This document shows, in pieces, positions 61,735 to 64,000 of a stretch of DNA of 64,000 bases (positions within the stretch are counted from its first letter, which is position 1; each line of letters starts with the position of its first letter). Below the pieces are notes generated by a model. That model saw only the letters and a program-made list of their open reading frames with translations, had not been told where the DNA came from and ran no database searches. Made by a program: the position numbers and the translations under genes. The DNA is taken from the NCBI GenBank assembly GCA_019155185.1, contig CM032797.1:19458173-19522172 (forward strand), in the 5' to 3' direction. The DNA is from Beaufortia kweichowensis (taxonomy: Eukaryota; Chordata; Actinopteri; Cypriniformes; Gastromyzontidae).

Positions 61735-61811
61735 ACACAGACACACACACAGACACACACACACAATAATACACACAGACAGACATCACACACAGACAAT
61801 AAGTATCATCA

Positions 61812-61851
<40 letters not shown>

Positions 61852-61866
61852 ACACAGACACACACA
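61331..61866. repeat. (CA)n microsatellite, mirror of the ptprm 3' UTR tract
   Basis: CA repeats with CAGA interruptions and a break at about 61,765-61,815. It corresponds to 7,550-8,292 but is about 200 bases shorter. Confidence 0.95.
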
Positions 61867-61923
61867 TCACAGATATCATCATTGAATCATGATATCGATT
61901 ATCATCGACAGATTGATGTTGTG

Positions 61924-63440
61924 TTAGCCTGAGTTCAGATAATTCCAGCTTCACTTCATAGCAGAACTTGTACTTGATCCCGCAGAAAATCAAACACAAA
62001 ACAACATCAATGTGACAATAAAATAATAATATAATATAATATATAATAATATCTCAAGTTGTTTTCAATATTTAGAGAATAACAAAAATATTAAATTCTC
62101 TAAATATTTAACATAACAAGCTAAGACTTCTTTTTAACACTTCAAGTGTATTGAGGTATTCATTAAATGCACTTTTGATGTGATGATCTTAGTCTAGTTA
62201 TGATGGGACTCTTATTATAGTCTGTCAGTCGGTGCTTTACTTCAGTCACATTAAAAGTGTGTGATGGTGTAAAACAGTGTGATATGTACCAGCAGATCCA
62301 CCATGTTGGTCTTTGTTGTTTCTCAGAGTCTTAACCGCATGAAACACATCAACCGAACGATGTCAAAGAACATTTCACTGACGATACTGATGGCACAAAA
62401 CGTCCCACGCAAGTCGACCTCCTCCATTCCTGAAGAGACACACATTAACAATACTGCATAAAAGTTCATGAAACCCTTTTTAAGTAATCATTTTCAAGAA
62501 TAATGTAGCATTTTCTGTGTAGTTTATGGAGATCTAAACAGGATCAGCTGTGATTGAGTCTCTAAACACACAGATGGTGTAGATGTAGTTGATGTGTTGA
62601 GACACTAGATGGAGATGTTCATCCACCTTCATCTGCTGTGTGTGTGTTTCATGAATCCACACTGATTTCATGAATGATTTGTGTGTGTGTGTGTGTGTCT
62701 GTGTGTGTGTGTGTGTGTCTTGTGTGTGTGTGTGTGTATTAATATCTCTTTTAAAGCTGAATTCCACATCACATATTTTATGTATTTTGTTGGCAATCTA
62801 GCAGCATGTCAGTATTTAACATTCACACAGGATGTGCTCTAATGGACCCAATAAAACCTCATTTAAAGGTGAAATTAGACGAGGCACCGTGCGGCTCAAA
62901 TCACACATACTGTGGAGTTTCAGTCAAGACACACAAAACGATTCAAACTAATGACAGCTTCATTATATCAAACATGACTGTTTATGAAGTGATGATGCTG
63001 ATGAGAGTAAAGACACACACATGTTTACACAGTTTCTCATGTGTCATGTACTCACAGACAGTGGACCACAGTACGTCCCTCTCCCACCATCATACTCCTC
63101 CTGCCATTTATCCACCTGATGGATGAGTTTGAGGAAGGAGGCGTTTGGACCATCGGTGTGTCCCGATACATGGGCCAACCCTAAAACTGAAACTGCTGAA
63201 CCATTATCGGCACTGGTCCCAGGGCTGAAAACACACACCAACATAGATTATATCACATATGTTGTTGTGAAGCGTGGGATTGTGTTTGATTGTTTGTGTT
63301 CTTCACCCGGCAGCGTTATATATTCTGAATATCCTGCTGATGATGTCCTCTTCTTCTAAATCAGCTGAAACAAACTCCACTCTGCAGCGGACCGTGGACG
63401 ATGAACACACTCGTTCTCTGGCATTAGGTACTGTGATTAA
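61924..63440 (-). pseudogene. ptprm: Second copy of the last four ptprm exons, disrupted
   Basis: Mirror exons: 63440-63307 (134 bases versus 126 in the left copy), 63224-63056 (169 versus 164), 62429-62290 (140 versus 136) and about 61980-61924. The first three length changes are not multiples of three. The D2 signature loop is destroyed by a 4-base net gain near 62,410. The acceptor of the last exon has changed from AG to GG (61,981 region), and the exon has several substitutions. The five codons before the stop are unchanged. Earlier exons would lie beyond the window. Confidence 0.8.
62680..62737. repeat. (GT)n microsatellite in mirror ptprm intron
   Basis: GT repeats with TCT interruptions; about twice the length of the left-arm tract at 6,746-6,773. 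Confidence 0.85.
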
Positions 63441-63583
63441 CTACACAACACAACACAACACAGTAAAGCATGTTATAAAACGTGTGTGTGTTCTGTCGCT
63501 CATTATTCATTTAAATCTCATCTGATAGACCAGCCCGTCATTGTGTTTGTGAAAGAATACATGATGAAAGACATTGTGCAGGA

Positions 63584-63852
63584 CTGTGTCTGTGTGTGTG
63601 TGCGTCTGTGTGTGTGTGTGTGTGTGTCTGTGTCTGTGCTGTGTGGGATGTGTGTGTCTGTGTCTGTGTCTCTGTGTGTGTCTGTGTGTGTCTGTGTGTG
63701 TGTGTGTGTGTCTGTGTGTGTCTCTGTGTGGTGTGTGTCTGTGTGTGTGTCTGTGTGTGTATTGTGTCTGTGTGTGTGTCTGTGTGTGTGTCTGTGTGTG
63801 TGTGTCTGTGTGTGTGTGTCTGTGTGTCTGTGTGTGTGTCTGTGTCTGTGCG

Positions 63853-63883
<31 letters not shown>

Positions 63884-63906
63884 TGTGTGTCTGTGTGTGT
63901 CTGTGT

Positions 63907-63947
<41 letters not shown>

Positions 63948-64000
63948 TGTGTGTGTCTGTGTCTGTGTGTGTCTGTGTGTGTGTGTGTGTGTGTGTGTCT
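63584..64000. repeat. (GT)n microsatellite at the window end
   Basis: Mirror of the CA tract at 5,258-5,914, with more interruptions (for example GCTGTGTGGGATG near 63,640). It continues off the right edge. Confidence 0.95.

Overview
The window is vertebrate, almost certainly teleost fish, genomic DNA from a draft assembly. The evidence is spliced genes with GT-AG introns, very long CA/GT and CT/GA microsatellites, tRNA-derived SINEs with the tail common in fish, a Tx1-like LINE, several MITEs, and two 100-base N gaps (21,546-21,645 and 33,846-33,945). The species cannot be fixed from the sequence.

The layout is a very large inverted repeat. The left arm (about 5.26-21.5 kb) carries, on the + strand, the 3' end of a receptor tyrosine phosphatase gene (best match PTPRM) and then a complete nop9 gene (nucleolar Pumilio-repeat protein). 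The right arm (about 47.69 kb to the window end) is the reverse complement of the same segment, with nop9 and the end of ptprm on the - strand. Exons 1-6 of the ptprm fragment (1.5-4.75 kb) lie outside the paired part; their mirror image would fall beyond base 64,000. Both arms break inside CA/TG microsatellites next to the spacer, and the left arm runs straight into an N gap. Parts of the arms are identical, but many exons of the right copy carry small insertions. The simplest reading is one locus assembled twice, with an alternative haplotype or low-quality copy placed in inverted orientation. A genuine inverted segmental duplication with a decaying copy is not excluded.

The 26 kb spacer between the arms holds unique sequence: a 5.2 kb Tx1-like LINE (ORF1 with a CCHC knuckle, ORF2 endonuclease and decayed reverse transcriptase); blocks of CT/GA and CA microsatellite; a 42-bp minisatellite; and a - strand gene at 35.3-43.8 kb. 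That gene reads as a KMT5A-like SET methyltransferase domain, then a roughly 4 kb exon made almost entirely of a 48-bp (16-codon) Ser/Thr/Pro repeat, then a conserved-looking basic C-terminal domain. Two SINEs and a hAT-like MITE sit in its introns, and a CpG-rich promoter-like region lies upstream. Beyond it are a nested pair of MITEs and a second CpG-rich region next to the right-arm boundary.

The two gene families are unrelated in function. PTPRM is a plasma-membrane adhesion phosphatase and NOP9 acts in 18S rRNA maturation; they are simply neighbours. The SET-VNTR gene is the most unusual coding object here. The assembly palindrome is the most important structural caution for anyone using this window.
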